A stretch of DNA of 45,791 nucleotides from Nostoc sp. NMS7 (GTDB taxonomy: Bacteria; Cyanobacteriota; Cyanobacteriia; Cyanobacteriales; Nostocaceae), in assembly GCF_017115085.1 (NCBI RefSeq), contig NZ_JABXKJ010000229.1, positions 21,294-67,084 on the forward strand, in the 5' to 3' direction. A program made the position numbers and the translations under genes. Below are positions 1 through 8,837 of the stretch, one piece after another. The notes under the pieces are model-generated. The model made no database searches. It saw only the letters and a program-made list of their open reading frames with translations, and was not told the origin of the DNA. Position 1 is the first letter of the stretch; each line of letters begins with the position of its first letter.

Positions 1-156
1 AACTCGGAAGTTGAGCCTCTGAACTCGGAAGTTGCACCTTTGAACTCGGAAGTTGAGCCTCTGAACTCGGAAGTTGAGCCTCTGAACTCGGAAGTTGCAC
101 CTTTGAACTCGGAAGTTGCACCTTTGAACTCGGAAGTTGCACCTTTGAACTCGGAA
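1..156. repeat. 21-bp tandem repeat, seven full units plus a partial one
   Basis: Units of 21 bp follow each other head to tail and begin AACTCGGAAGTTG. Two variants alternate, ending AGCCTCTG or CACCTTTG. Seven full units fill 1-147 and an eighth decays after AACTCGGAA. The array is cut by the left window edge, so its true length is unknown. A related array in the opposite orientation lies at 22309-22366. There are no spacers, so it is not a CRISPR array. Confidence 0.95.
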
Positions 157-234
157 TTTTCAAAATTATAAAAGAACAAGTGAAGATTTTGTTTGAAAGA
201 ATATGAAATTCAAGCTACATATCACCTTAACAGG

Positions 235-263
235 GGTACTCCTAACTCCTAACTTCTAACTCC
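235..263. repeat. Heptamer-type short tandem repeat (CTCCTAA/TTCTAA)
   Basis: Successive CTCCTAA-like heptamers, of the STRR type common in Nostocaceae intergenic DNA. The array runs into the 3' end of the topoisomerase gene and supplies its last codons and stop. Confidence 0.7.
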
Positions 264-2413
264 CCAAACTTCGGACTCCACCAGCCTTTTGGCGTACTAA
301 AATAAGCGACATCTTTATGTTTAGTATCCTGACGCGATCGCGGGTCAGAACATCGCAACATTTTCTTACTCTGCCCATCTTTGACATAATTGTACTCCTC
401 TAGAGGTTTCTTACATACTGGGCAGGGATATGCTGTCATTTTCACCGGAGGCTTTTGTTGATTCTCAGCCTGGACTGCTTTCGTTCGTGGTGGCTCCCAA
501 GTTTTGTTAAAGTCGCTCCAAAATAGCACGACATTTTCACAGCCTTTTGTGCATTTGAGAAAATATTTCTTTTTGAGTTTACTGCTCGGAATTTTGGCGA
601 GAAAATTTTTGCATTCAGGGCATCGAGTCTTGGAAGTTTCATATTGGCGCTCGCTGATCACATTCGCTTTACCTGTTGAGGAACTCGCAACTACAGTTTT
701 CGCTTTGGAGAGCGCTGGTACAAAATAATTCTGATTCCAACTAGTTAAATAATGCTGCCAAGAGTTTTTTCCTTCAGAAATTGCATCAAGAGCATCCTCC
801 ATTTTCGCTGTGAATTCCGCCTCTAATAAATCTGGTAATGCTTTGAGCAAAAACGCATCAACTTCTAACCCTAACGCCGTCGGTTGCAGATGGTCTTTTT
901 TCAACTCCACATAATTCCGTTTTTTTAAGGTAGCAACAGTAGGAGCATAGGTACTTGGGCGACCAATTCCTTTACGTTCCATCAGTTGCACTAATTTAGG
1001 TTCACTATAACGGGGTGGTGGCTGCGTCTGCTTCTGCTCATGTCCAGCATTCTCCAGTTTCAGCGCTTGTCCCTGTTCTAATGAAGGTAAAATACTATCC
1101 TTGCTGAGATTGTTCCAGTACCGAGCATAACCGTAAAATTCAATCACTTGCCCTCTAGCTGACCAGAGTAGGGAACCAGACTGAGTAATCACCAAAGTTT
1201 TACGCAATTGGGCAGCACGACACTGAGAGGCAATTGAGCGTTTCCAAATCATTACATACAGATTAAACTCATCATTAGGAAGTTCAGAACGCAACTGAAT
1301 TGAGGGACGAAATACATCCGTTGGACGAATCGCTTCATGTGCTTCTTGAGCCGACTTGCTACTACGATGCTTGGCGACTTGCTGCGGTACATTCTGGGGG
1401 TCATTTTGCTCTAACCATTTACGGGCGCTGGCACAAAATTCTGGACTTAGCATCACTGAATCTGTTCGCATATATGTAATCAGCCCTGCCTCATAAAGCT
1501 TTTGGGCAACAATCATGGTTTTGTCAGGAGCAAATCTCAGCTTTGAACCGGCTGCTTGCTGAAGGCTGGAAGTTGTAAATGGTGGCGGTGGCTGGCGGTT
1601 AACGATTTTTCCTTCAAAATGAATCACCTGATGAGGATGTCGCTGTGCTTCTTCAACTAAACGTGTAGCCTCTGCTTCGGAAAGAACACGCTTAGACTCC
1701 GGTGCTTCTGTACTATTACCTACCTTCGCGTCATCGTTAGTTTCAGTTTCTTGTTCTGCTGCATCTTTGGCAGAATCGACCGTCCCTTTGTAAAAAGCCC
1801 GGAATCCTTCAGCATAATCTACCCAGACACTCCAGTAATCTTGGGGGACAAAAGCCAGAATTTCGTTTTCTCGCTGACAAATCAGGTGTAACGTGGCGCT
1901 TTGGACTCTGCCAACACTCTTAGCCCCGTTATTCAATGCCCAAACTAAAGGGCTACCTTTATAACCTACCAACTTATCTAGGCAATCTCGGCACAGCCCA
2001 GCACCGATCAAATTTTGGTCTAGCTTTCTAGGATTAGCGATCGCACTCTGCACCGCCGATGCTGTAATCTCACTATAAATTACTCGTTTCGGTTCCCTTA
2101 GACCCAGCGTTTCTTTCAGGTGCCAAGCGATTGTCTCGCCTTCTCGGTCTGGGTCAGTTGCTAAGACAACTTCATCAACCTGCCTCACCGCAGACTTGAG
2201 TTTCTGGATTGTTTCCTTCGCTCGTTGGTCACGCGGGACGTAATTGCACCGGACATTACTACCGTCCATGACAAAGCCCAAGGAATCATCCCCTTCATTG
2301 CTGAGTTCTCGGATGTGACCACAACTGGCGAGAACTTTCCAATCTGCACCCAGAATTTGACTGAGTTTTTTGACTTTTCCGGGGGATTCTACCACAAGCA
2401 GGCGTTTGATCAT
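242..2413 (-). CDS. topA: Type IA DNA topoisomerase (topoisomerase I)
   Basis: It relaxes negatively supercoiled DNA by cutting one strand through a 5'-phosphotyrosine. The 723-residue protein starts at the ATG at 2411-2413, so that VVESPGK lies at residues 7-13 as in the family; a TTG 45 bp upstream would add an unconserved leader. The Toprim domain carries E9 and the metal-binding DPDREGE (87-93). The active-site tyrosine is Y314 in GLITYMRTDS. A low-complexity acidic stretch (about 213-240) interrupts the core. Two C-terminal zinc-finger modules follow: C598/C601/C621/C625, and C664/C667/C688, where a fourth ligand is unclear. It is shorter than E. coli TopA (865 residues) and may be an accessory paralogue. 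The final residues EVRS and the stop are encoded by the adjacent heptamer repeat. Confidence 0.93.
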   Translation of the reverse strand: MIKRLLVVESPGKVKKLSQILGADWKVLASCGHIRELSNEGDDSLGFVMDGSNVRCNYVPRDQRAKETIQKLKSAVRQVDEVVLATDPDREGETIAWHLKETLGLREPKRVIYSEITASAVQSAIANPRKLDQNLIGAGLCRDCLDKLVGYKGSPLVWALNNGAKSVGRVQSATLHLICQRENEILAFVPQDYWSVWVDYAEGFRAFYKGTVDSAKDAAEQETETNDDAKVGNSTEAPESKRVLSEAEATRLVEEAQRHPHQVIHFEGKIVNRQPPPPFTTSSLQQAAGSKLRFAPDKTMIVAQKLYEAGLITYMRTDSVMLSPEFCASARKWLEQNDPQNVPQQVAKHRSSKSAQEAHEAIRPTDVFRPSIQLRSELPNDEFNLYVMIWKRSIASQCRAAQLRKTLVITQSGSLLWSARGQVIEFYGYARYWNNLSKDSILPSLEQGQALKLENAGHEQKQTQPPPRYSEPKLVQLMERKGIGRPSTYAPTVATLKKRNYVELKKDHLQPTALGLEVDAFLLKALPDLLEAEFTAKMEDALDAISEGKNSWQHYLTSWNQNYFVPALSKAKTVVASSSTGKANVISERQYETSKTRCPECKNFLAKIPSSKLKKKYFLKCTKGCENVVLFWSDFNKTWEPPRTKAVQAENQQKPPVKMTAYPCPVCKKPLEEYNYVKDGQSKKMLRCSDPRSRQDTKHKDVAYFSTPKGWWSPKFGELEVRS

Positions 2414-2605
2414 AGCAACTGCGTTCTCGATTTTGAGCAAATAAACTGGCAATTGCAATCAGCGATGGCTGCGCCAACGCCAAAGGCGAACGCCTATTCT
2501 CGTGATATCGATTTTCTAGAATACTGTACCAAAAAGCTTTGGCAATTGCTCAACTCAGTTTAGAGATAAATGATGTTCCTCCAAAGCGATCGCTGTTGGA
2601 ACTAG

Positions 2606-2806
2606 CTCAACTACTATGATTTTAGCCTCAACAACCTAGTTAAATTAGGATTTAACGACATCCGCCTACGAGACGAACACCTACCAGGTATCATCTCTGC
2701 ACTTGCTTGGTATCAATGGAGTTTGGGTGTAATTTACATTACGCTGGTTTTATGGACACTTTCCCGCACGATTCCGGGATTTAATTTGCTGATTTATCTG
2801 AAGTAG
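2606..2806 (+). pseudogene. Possible remnant of a small membrane-protein gene
   Basis: An open frame of 66 codons follows a TAG at 2603-2605 and ends at TAA 2804-2806, with no usable start codon. The translation reads like a protein end: a charged stretch (LRDEHLPG), a hydrophobic segment (LGVIYITLVLWTL) and a short tail (SRTIPGFNLLIYLK). I do not recognise the family. It may be the 3' remnant of a lost gene; chance openness is the alternative. Confidence 0.3.
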
Positions 2807-2994
2807 CTGACTACGCGATTAGATAACAGCCATGAATTTATTATTTTGCCTTTTTTAATCTTTTTATAATTTAGTCAATAATTTTGTTATGAACGGAAAC
2901 GCAGCGATATTGTTCAATGTTTCTGATCGCATCGATTCATGCGTTACGCAAGAGCTAATGCACGATATGAGATTAGTGATCACACTAACCTATT

Positions 2995-5205
2995 TTAAGC
3001 AACTATTTCCTGAATAATGTCTTTAATCTCTTGGTCAATTTCATCTTTCTCCATTAAACTTGCTAATCGAGAAGTATCTTTTTCTTTCTTAAAACGAACA
3101 TTATATTTTTTACAAACTTCATCTAGTAGGATATCACCAGGAACTAAGTCTAACTTTTTAGATCGCCAAGCAGCGTTTATCTCATTAGATTTATTTGAAT
3201 AGATAGTCTCTACATTGGTTTTTTCTAATTCTAACTGATCAATTATCTTTTGGATCGAGTCTATTATCCTAACAACAGTTTCTTGGTTAACAAAATCCTT
3301 AAAAATACCTTTTGCATCTGGATAAATAGGTTTACACGCAATTTTAGCAACTCTTTTATCTATGGCAAACTGCTTTAGCATTTCGGCACATACATGAATT
3401 TCAGTATTAATTTCGCTTTACGTTGGCGACTCCTGACTTAAATTACTTATTAATTTCTTTTTATACGCTATAAAAATTTTTATAGCTCTTGAGCATATTA
3501 AATAATTTTCAATTTCTCGTTTCTTTAAAACTTTAATTTTAGCGTTGTTACCAAGCATCTTTTGCATTTTAATAATTTCATAATCCTCTTTTTCGTCGCG
3601 ATCAATAAGAAACCACATTTTAACTTGACGCTTTGTTAGAAACTCCAGAGTTGCTTCTGTTGCAAAGTGTGCGAAATTGCGCGCACCGCCCATATGAATA
3701 AATCCTACATTTGCTTGACTAAGGTTGATTCCTAATACAGAAGCCCATTCTCGAATGGCATCTTCATCTGATTGACCTTCTACAAAAATAAGACGATCAA
3801 ACATGAAGAGGGAACTTAACCTAATCCCAAGCTCTTGTGGAATTTTTGCTTCAGCTTCTCCAACATCCAATTGCTGTATTTGAGTCGAGTTTGGTTTTGT
3901 CACCAAATACACATTATTCATCTCAGCAGTATCTAAGAAGTTAGTTGAATGAGTTGTTAAAAAAACTTGACAGTCACTACTGATACGTTTTAGATATCGC
4001 ATCATGCTCGTTTCGATAGCAGGGTGTAAATGTATTTCTGGTTCTTCAACAAGTAGTATATCAGAATGTTCAAATTCAACATCTAGTAATAATCTCAAAG
4101 CCTCTTTAATTCCTGAACCATTTACTTCTACTAAAAAGTTATCAACGTCCATCTCAGCCGATGCTTGGCTTGTAGGCGAAGAAGGGCTACTTTCAAAGGC
4201 ATCTATATGTACCCCCAGCAAGGCAGCAACAGTTTCTTGAATATTTTTAAGAATCTCATTTCCGCCTCGTTTTACTTTTAAGGAAAGAAGGCGATCTGCT
4301 TCTTCTTTACCTATCTCTTTACGTCTTTCTGTTAGATAAAGAATTTTTATCTTGCCTATTCTTTGCAACAGATTTTTTACATAATTAGGAATCGAAGAAT
4401 CTTCACCAGAAAAAGTCCCTACCTTATTCTTCAATGGTTGGTTTAGAATTGCTTGAAATTCTTCCTTAAAATTAGATATAAGTTCTGAAATAATGTTTTC
4501 TATTTATTCAAAAGATGCTTTTGAACCAGATCTATTCTCGATTAATGACATAACTTCAGTATTAAAATTTAAAACTGAGGATAAATATTCCATTGGTGGG
4601 CGTTCACGTATTTGTCGTGGTAAATATCCTCGAAGTTTCTCGCTGTCAAAAGAACTTAATTCTTCTATTTTTTTACTCAATTTATGGCAGTATAAAAAAT
4701 TACTATAAATTTCCAAAGCACTAGTTTCATCAATGCTTAAAATAACCCTTTCAGGATCAGAATGTTTTGTTCCAACCTTTCCTGTTCCTCCCAGACTGAG
4801 TTTCTTTACATAACTGAAAGATGATAATGAAGGCATAATAACAAGAGTTACAAATAGACGCAGTGAGGGATCAATACCATCAACTGCATTTTTCATTTGT
4901 GGCGATTCTGTCACAATGTCTCGAATCAAAACATCTCTTTCAGCCAGTGTTAAAGAAAAAGTATGAGAAATCTCGATAGGAACTTGAGTCTTCTTATCAA
5001 AAAAATCAATCTCCCTACCAATTTTCGGTTTAAGAGTAAGTACTTCACCATCATGTAAACAGTTGAAGAAAGCGTGTATAGCTGAAAGAACACTTGATTT
5101 ACCAGAGTTGTTCTTGCCAATAAGAACGTTAAACCCACCACAATTAGTTAATTCAGAACTCTCAATGCTCCGAAATCTTTTGATAACCACGCTCTCAAGC
5201 TTCAT
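2995..5205 (-). pseudogene. OLD-family ATPase/TOPRIM nuclease gene with two in-frame TAA codons
   Basis: One frame of 737 codons runs from ATG 5203-5205 to TAA 2995-2997, broken only by TAA at 4504-4506 (codon 234) and TAA at 3418-3420 (codon 596). There is no frameshift. Piece 1 has the RecF/SMC-like N-terminus and Walker A GKNNSGKS (30-37). Piece 2 has a signature-like NGSGIKEAL (about 362-370), Walker B ILLVEE (383-388), TTHS (417-420), then a TOPRIM domain with LIFVEGQSDE (E476) and FLIDRDE (535-537). Piece 3 is a helical, lysine-rich C-terminus. OLD proteins are ATP-dependent nucleases often linked to phage defence (GajA belongs to this family), but no UvrD-like partner is adjacent. The first stop separates Walker A from the rest, so the separate pieces should not work alone. 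It is most likely a recent pseudogene; readthrough is not excluded. Confidence 0.85.
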
Positions 5206-5916
5206 AATGTTCTCTTATTTTAATTGCCTAAATTTTAATATTTAGTGGTTGAAATTTTTAATCAAGAAGCTCAACTTGATAAGCTGCCCTCTTGCAAGTA
5301 AAGTACAGATTTTTATGCTCAACTTGACTGAGCTTTGAAGGTTGGCACTCATTGCAATAGCAATTAGACTATAAATTCTTGCAGCTACACCATAGTCTTT
5401 AGATTGCCCCACCAGCAACTTTAAAGCTACACACCTACCAATAAATTAGCAAGCTAACTCTTATTGGATAGGTTTTTACTTATTATACCTTCAATTGCAG
5501 TAAATACATAGATTTCCTACTGTATATCTGCCACTTTTAGGTAAATTAGCAGTGAACTATGTGCATAGTAACTTGCTTTAAGTAAATATATAGTATAGGT
5601 GTGTATATCTTCCAAGTCATGTCTTCTTAATAGTATTTTTGTATTGTTAATTTTTTGACGCACTTGGCGGTTAAAAAATGCTGCTTTCAACGCAAAATCA
5701 GGCGATCGCACTTCCTGTTTCTCTAGCAGTTTGACTGACAGCAGTAGTTAGCAAAAATTGATGCTGTCCGCACCAAGCTATTCTTATGGAGACGGTTTGC
5801 GATCGCACTACAAAGTGGTGTCAAGCGACCTTAACTGAACTATACTGCTGCATCAGACTCCGCTTTGTATAGGTTTGGGTAGGTATTTGCGATCGCTTAA
5901 TCTTAAATAGAAGGGT
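5206..5916. other. Gene-free stretch between the OLD-family gene and ftsH
   Basis: AT-rich DNA with several HIP1 octamers. A 64-codon minus-strand frame at 5517-5711 has no family likeness and no ribosome site. I see no gene here. Confidence 0.6.
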
Positions 5917-5952
5917 AAAAAAACCCGGCTTCTTTATCAAAACCGGGTTTTT
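5917..5952 (-). terminator. Rho-independent-type terminator of ftsH
   Basis: Inverted repeat AAAAACCCGG / CCGGGTTTTT with a loop of about 14 nt, about 45 bp downstream of the ftsH stop. The A-run on the plus strand gives a U-run after the stem in the minus-strand transcript. The symmetric tails suggest it could also work in the other direction. Confidence 0.8.
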
Positions 5953-5997
5953 AAGTAATTGTTAATTTATTTCTGGACAGTACAACAGGGCAATACC

Positions 5998-7890
5998 CTA
6001 ATGAGGTACAGGCACTTGTGCATCGGCTACCTGCTGGGTATTATCAGCAACAATTTTGCGGAATAAATCGCCTTCAATAGTCTCCTGTTCTGCTAGCAAA
6101 TCTACTAAACGCTCCAAAACTATGCGGTTTTCTGACAACAGTTCTTTGGACTTGATATAACAATTGTTGACAATTTCGCGTACTTGTGCATCAATCTTGG
6201 CAGCAATTTCTTCAGAATAGTCTGATTTATTCATCCAGTCACGTCCCAAAAAGACCTCTGCACTCTGGTTTTCCAAGGATAATAGTCCTAATTCTGACAT
6301 CCCGAAACGTGTCACCATCTGCCGTGCCATCCCTGTTACGTGTTGCAAGTCATTGCTTGCACCTGTGGTCACTTCTGGCTTACCAAAAACGATTTCCTCA
6401 GCGGCGCGACCACCCAAAGTAGCAGTAATCCTAGCTTTGAGTTGGGAACGGGAAATTAACCCCTGTTCTTCGTTGGGAGTAAACCAAGTTAATCCTAGTG
6501 CTTGTCCGCGTGGGATGAGTGTAACTTTCTGCACAGGGTCATGCTCTTTGAGTAATGTGCCCACTAAAGCATGTCCAACTTCATGATAGGCAATCAAGCG
6601 CTTGCTCTTGCTGTCTACCAAGGCGGTACCTTCCATACCTGCAACAACTCGATCTATAGCAGCATCAACTTCTAAAATGGTGACAGCTTCTTTGCGTCTC
6701 CTAGCGGTGAGAATGGCAGCTTCGTTGAGTAAGTTGGCTAAGTCTGCGCCAGTAAAACCAGGAGTGCGACGAGCGATCGCTTCTAATGATACGCTAGGAT
6801 CAACTTTTTTATTCCGCGCGTGGACTTGCAAAATTTCTTGTCGCCCTTTCAGATCCGGTGGATCGACCATCACTTGCCTGTCAAAGCGTCCCGGTCTGAG
6901 CAGCGCTGAATCTAAGACATCTGGGCGGTTCGTGGCTGCAATAATAATGATCCCTGTGTTACCTTCAAAACCGTCCATTTCGGTGAGCAGTTGGTTGAGC
7001 GTTTGTTCGCGCTCGTCGTTACCGCCACCGATACCAGCGCCCCGTTGTCTACCTACTGCGTCAATTTCATCGATAAATATGAGACAAGGAGCATTATCTT
7101 TGGCTTTTTTGAAGAGGTCACGCACGCGAGATGCACCTACACCGACGAACATTTCCACAAATTCTGAACCGGAAATACTGAAGAATGGGACACCTGCTTC
7201 CCCGGCGATCGCTTTTGCTAGTAAAGTTTTACCAGTACCAGGGGGGCCAATTAGCAGCACTCCTTTGGGAATACGTGCGCCTACAGCAGTAAATCTTTCT
7301 GGCTGTTTGAGGAAAGTCACAACTTCTTCAAGTTCTTCTTTAGCTTCTTCCACCCCGGCGACATCTTCAAATTTCACTCCAGTTTTTGCCTCCATTTGGA
7401 AGCGAGCTTTGGATTTGCCGAAATTCATCGCTTGGCTAGAAGCATTGGTAGAGCGACGGAGGAACAATACCATTAAAGCCAGTAGGGGCAAAATCCACAT
7501 GAGATTGATCAACAGCCCAACAGCAGCTCGACTGTTAGCAGAGGAAACTTCGCCAAAATCAACATTTTTATCTTTGAGTATGTTAATCAACTCTGTGTTT
7601 TGTGCCAGAAGTCTCACCTGTTGCGGTGGTGTATCATCCTTTTGTCCCTTGAGATAAACCCTTGCTAGCTGTTCGGTTTCGTCCAGCTCTAGTTTTTGGA
7701 TTTCTCCCGCCTTCGCTTTCTTGAGCAAGTCGCCATAAGTTAGAGGGGTGGTCTCTGCTTTTTGTGCCAAGACCGGAGTACTCCCGAAAATTCCTGGCAA
7801 CATAATCAAACTAGCAGCGATTGCACCAACCCAAGCAACTCGCTTTGAGGACTGCTCTTTTCTCAATGCTTTTTTTCCCAAATTTGTCAT
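5998..7890 (-). CDS. ftsH: ATP-dependent zinc metalloprotease FtsH
   Basis: A membrane-anchored AAA+ protease that extracts and degrades membrane proteins; cyanobacterial FtsH complexes remove damaged photosystem II D1. The protein has 630 residues from an ATG. A first hydrophobic segment (about 20-42, ending in VLAQ) could be an anchor or a cleaved signal. An extracytoplasmic domain follows, then a second transmembrane segment (about 122-145). The AAA module has Walker A GPPGTGKT (215-222), Walker B IFIDE (271-275) and the arginine-finger region RPGRFDR (332-338). The zinc site is HEVGH (436-440). Length and the NFGKSKARFQMEAKTGV segment after the second membrane span are typical of cyanobacterial FtsH proteins; which paralogue (FtsH1-4) it is cannot be settled here. 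It is monocistronic, with its own terminator. Confidence 0.97.
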   Translation of the reverse strand: MTNLGKKALRKEQSSKRVAWVGAIAASLIMLPGIFGSTPVLAQKAETTPLTYGDLLKKAKAGEIQKLELDETEQLARVYLKGQKDDTPPQQVRLLAQNTELINILKDKNVDFGEVSSANSRAAVGLLINLMWILPLLALMVLFLRRSTNASSQAMNFGKSKARFQMEAKTGVKFEDVAGVEEAKEELEEVVTFLKQPERFTAVGARIPKGVLLIGPPGTGKTLLAKAIAGEAGVPFFSISGSEFVEMFVGVGASRVRDLFKKAKDNAPCLIFIDEIDAVGRQRGAGIGGGNDEREQTLNQLLTEMDGFEGNTGIIIIAATNRPDVLDSALLRPGRFDRQVMVDPPDLKGRQEILQVHARNKKVDPSVSLEAIARRTPGFTGADLANLLNEAAILTARRRKEAVTILEVDAAIDRVVAGMEGTALVDSKSKRLIAYHEVGHALVGTLLKEHDPVQKVTLIPRGQALGLTWFTPNEEQGLISRSQLKARITATLGGRAAEEIVFGKPEVTTGASNDLQHVTGMARQMVTRFGMSELGLLSLENQSAEVFLGRDWMNKSDYSEEIAAKIDAQVREIVNNCYIKSKELLSENRIVLERLVDLLAEQETIEGDLFRKIVADNTQQVADAQVPVPH

Positions 7891-8102
7891 AATAATTACC
7901 TTTTGTCTGCTGGCACAAGTTGAGCTATGGTTTTATGCCTATTCTTCTCTTCAAAATTGTAATAACTGGAAATTACACTTTTCTTATCTAGTCTAACTTC
8001 CACACAAAGTTCCGACACAAATCGCTAAAATAACTATAGTCATAACGATTCCGTTTTAGAAAATCAGGCGATAGTAGCTAGTTAATAGTTTGTGGGTTAA
8101 TT

Positions 8103-8648
8103 ATGGTGAAGATTGTTGGCATTGGTGGTAGTTTAAGACCAGGCTCCTATACCCAGGTTGCTTTACAAGTAGCAATGCAAAGGGTTGAAGCTGTGGGTGC
8201 AGAGGTAGAAATTCTCGATTTACAGCAGTTGCAGCTACCGTTCTGCACTGGCGCAAAGGAGTATCCAGAGTATCCAGATGTTCAGAGGTTGCAAGATACA
8301 GTCAGTCGCGCCGATGGGTTAATTTTAGCGACACCTGAGTATCATGGTGGCGTTAGTGGTGTCCTGAAAAATGCTCTGGATTTGATGAGTTTTGATCAAC
8401 TGGCGGATAAAGTCACAGGACTAATCAGCGTATTAGGTGGTCAGTCTAATAGCAACGCCCTAAATGACCTACGGATAATTCTCCGTTGGGTACACGGTTG
8501 GGTGATTCCCGAACAAATTGCCATCGGACAAGCTTGGGGTGCTTTCAGTCCTGAAGGCAAGCTCTTAGATGAGAAACTCTCTCAGAGATTTGATCAATTT
8601 GCTCAGAGTTTAGTTGATAATACTCGCAAGCTGCGGGGCGTAAATTAG
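8103..8648 (+). CDS. NADPH-dependent FMN reductase family protein
   Basis: A flavodoxin-like fold protein of 181 residues. The N-terminal phosphate-binding loop GSLRPGSYT (9-17) and the segment ATPEYHGGVSGVLKNALD, which contacts the flavin ring in this family, place it with the NAD(P)H:FMN/quinone reductases (SsuE/ArsH/azoreductase-like). It is expected to be a soluble cytoplasmic flavoprotein; the substrate cannot be read from sequence. It starts at an ATG without a clear Shine-Dalgarno and stands alone, divergent from ftsH, with hairpin repeats downstream. Confidence 0.88.
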   Translation: MVKIVGIGGSLRPGSYTQVALQVAMQRVEAVGAEVEILDLQQLQLPFCTGAKEYPEYPDVQRLQDTVSRADGLILATPEYHGGVSGVLKNALDLMSFDQLADKVTGLISVLGGQSNSNALNDLRIILRWVHGWVIPEQIAIGQAWGAFSPEGKLLDEKLSQRFDQFAQSLVDNTRKLRGVN

Positions 8649-8650
8649 TT

Positions 8651-8680
8651 GTAGGGTGGGCAAAGCTTTGCTCATCCTAC
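8651..8680. repeat. Intergenic hairpin GTAGGGTGGGCAAAG...CTTTGCTCATCCTAC
   Basis: An imperfect inverted repeat right after the flavin reductase stop. It has no T-run, so it looks like a dispersed hairpin repeat, although it could end transcripts. Confidence 0.7.
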
Positions 8681-8717
8681 TAAACTTAGGGATTTACAAC
8701 AAATAAACTATCCAATC

Positions 8718-8805
8718 TTGTGGGGCGGGCAGCGTTCGACTGAGCGCTCACGCCGAAGTCTTGCCCGCCTTAGCTTACGGGCGGGTGAGACACCCACCCC
8801 ACAAG
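8718..8805. repeat. Dispersed hairpin repeat (short version of the 45.2-kb element)
   Basis: Outer arms CTTGTGGGG / CCCCACAAG enclose GGGCAGCGTTCGACTGA joined directly to GCGCTCACGCCGAAGTCTTGCC. The same two blocks occur at 45171-45312, separated there by about 90 bp of other repeat. Confidence 0.8.
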
Positions 8806-8837
8806 AAAATATTGGATGTTTTTGATTTGTCAGTCCC

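Noticed and set aside
1..156. CRISPR array
   Set aside because: Units are contiguous without spacers, and no cas gene is near.
6602..7657. A 351-codon open frame on the plus strand across ftsH
   Set aside because: It is the antisense shadow of the conserved FtsH AAA domain; the translation is Ser/Ala-rich without family likeness.
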